Source of the DNA: Norana najaformis
Lineage: Eukaryota; Annelida; Clitellata; Crassiclitellata; Hormogastridae
Direction of reading: 5' to 3'
Assembly: GCA_964023275.1 (NCBI GenBank)
Contig: OZ029921.1
Span: forward strand, 10,423,306 to 10,487,305
Length of the DNA stretch: 64,000 nt
The notes under the pieces are model-generated. The model searched no databases. It was not told the origin of the DNA and saw only the letters and a list, made by a program, of their open reading frames with translations. This document shows, one piece after another, positions 63,781 through 64,000 of the stretch; within the stretch, counting starts at the first letter, position 1; each line of letters opens with the position of its first letter. Made by a program: the position numbers and the translations under genes.

Positions 63781-64000
63781 CTGCCAATTATCTGGTTCAT
63801 CAACCAATCTGATGCCTTCCAACGGCTTCCACTCTGCAAGACCTACCCAACAGACTTCTAAGGACAACGCTATCTGTACCTAGGCTCTATTACTGGCAGG
63901 GAGGGCACTGCAGGGCAGTTTTTATCATAAATGGAAATAGACTTCCGGACCACCTTCTCCTTCAGCAGGCCAATGAATGACAAATACAATAATGCCTATA
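63781..64000 (+). mobile_element. Possible RTE-like LINE scrap
   Basis: One plus frame reads RYLYLGSITGREGTAGQF, similar to the 'YLGS...G' segment after the RT core of RTE-type elements. A stop follows. This is weak. Confidence 0.3.

Overview
This is a stretch of metazoan nuclear DNA. It has AT-rich introns, GT-AG splice sites, many degenerate non-LTR retrotransposons, tRNA-derived SINEs and simple repeats, and no prokaryotic signals. The repeat types (CR1/L2-like and RTE-like LINEs, SINEs with tRNA heads) and the gene family suggest an invertebrate bilaterian, probably marine. I cannot name the species or phylum from the sequence alone.

One gene accounts for all the convincing coding sequence. 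It lies on the minus strand, starts at about 63.53 kb, and runs off the left edge of the window. I can place 21 coding exons (2,953 nt, about 984 codons). Every splice junction is phase-compatible with the next, and the cysteine pattern stays intact across every junction. The predicted product is a secreted or surface protein. In order it has a signal peptide, one short EGF domain, six fibrillin-type EGF domains (four with the full calcium-binding and Asp/Asn-hydroxylation signatures), and at least 15 MEGF/laminin-type EGF repeats that continue past the window. This layout is closest to the MEGF6 family, but I see no EMI domain at the N-terminus.

Region by region: 63.4-64 kb holds exon 1 and the probable promoter. 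43.1-59.7 kb is a single 16.6-kb intron crowded with LINE fragments, tandem repeats and a gag-like relic. 26.4-43.1 kb carries the six fibrillin-type EGF exons. 20.7-26.4 kb is an intron with a 40-bp minisatellite and the best-preserved RTE-like reverse transcriptase. 0.2-20.7 kb carries the dense MEGF-type repeat exons. Five of these are exactly 129 bp with phase 1-1 boundaries, the pattern expected from module duplication.

The repeat content includes a multi-copy dispersed family of at least 560-650 bp (copies near 21.2, 32.2, 48.6 and 58.8 kb) that I do not recognise, a second pair of about 170 bp (10.0 and 48.3 kb), two related terminal-inverted-repeat ends (18.3 and 35.2 kb), a separate TIR element at 13.4-14.1 kb, and four SINE-like loci. 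I found no clear new biological system. The most unusual features are the alternating loss of calcium-binding signatures in the fibrillin-type EGF block and the unclassified repeat families.
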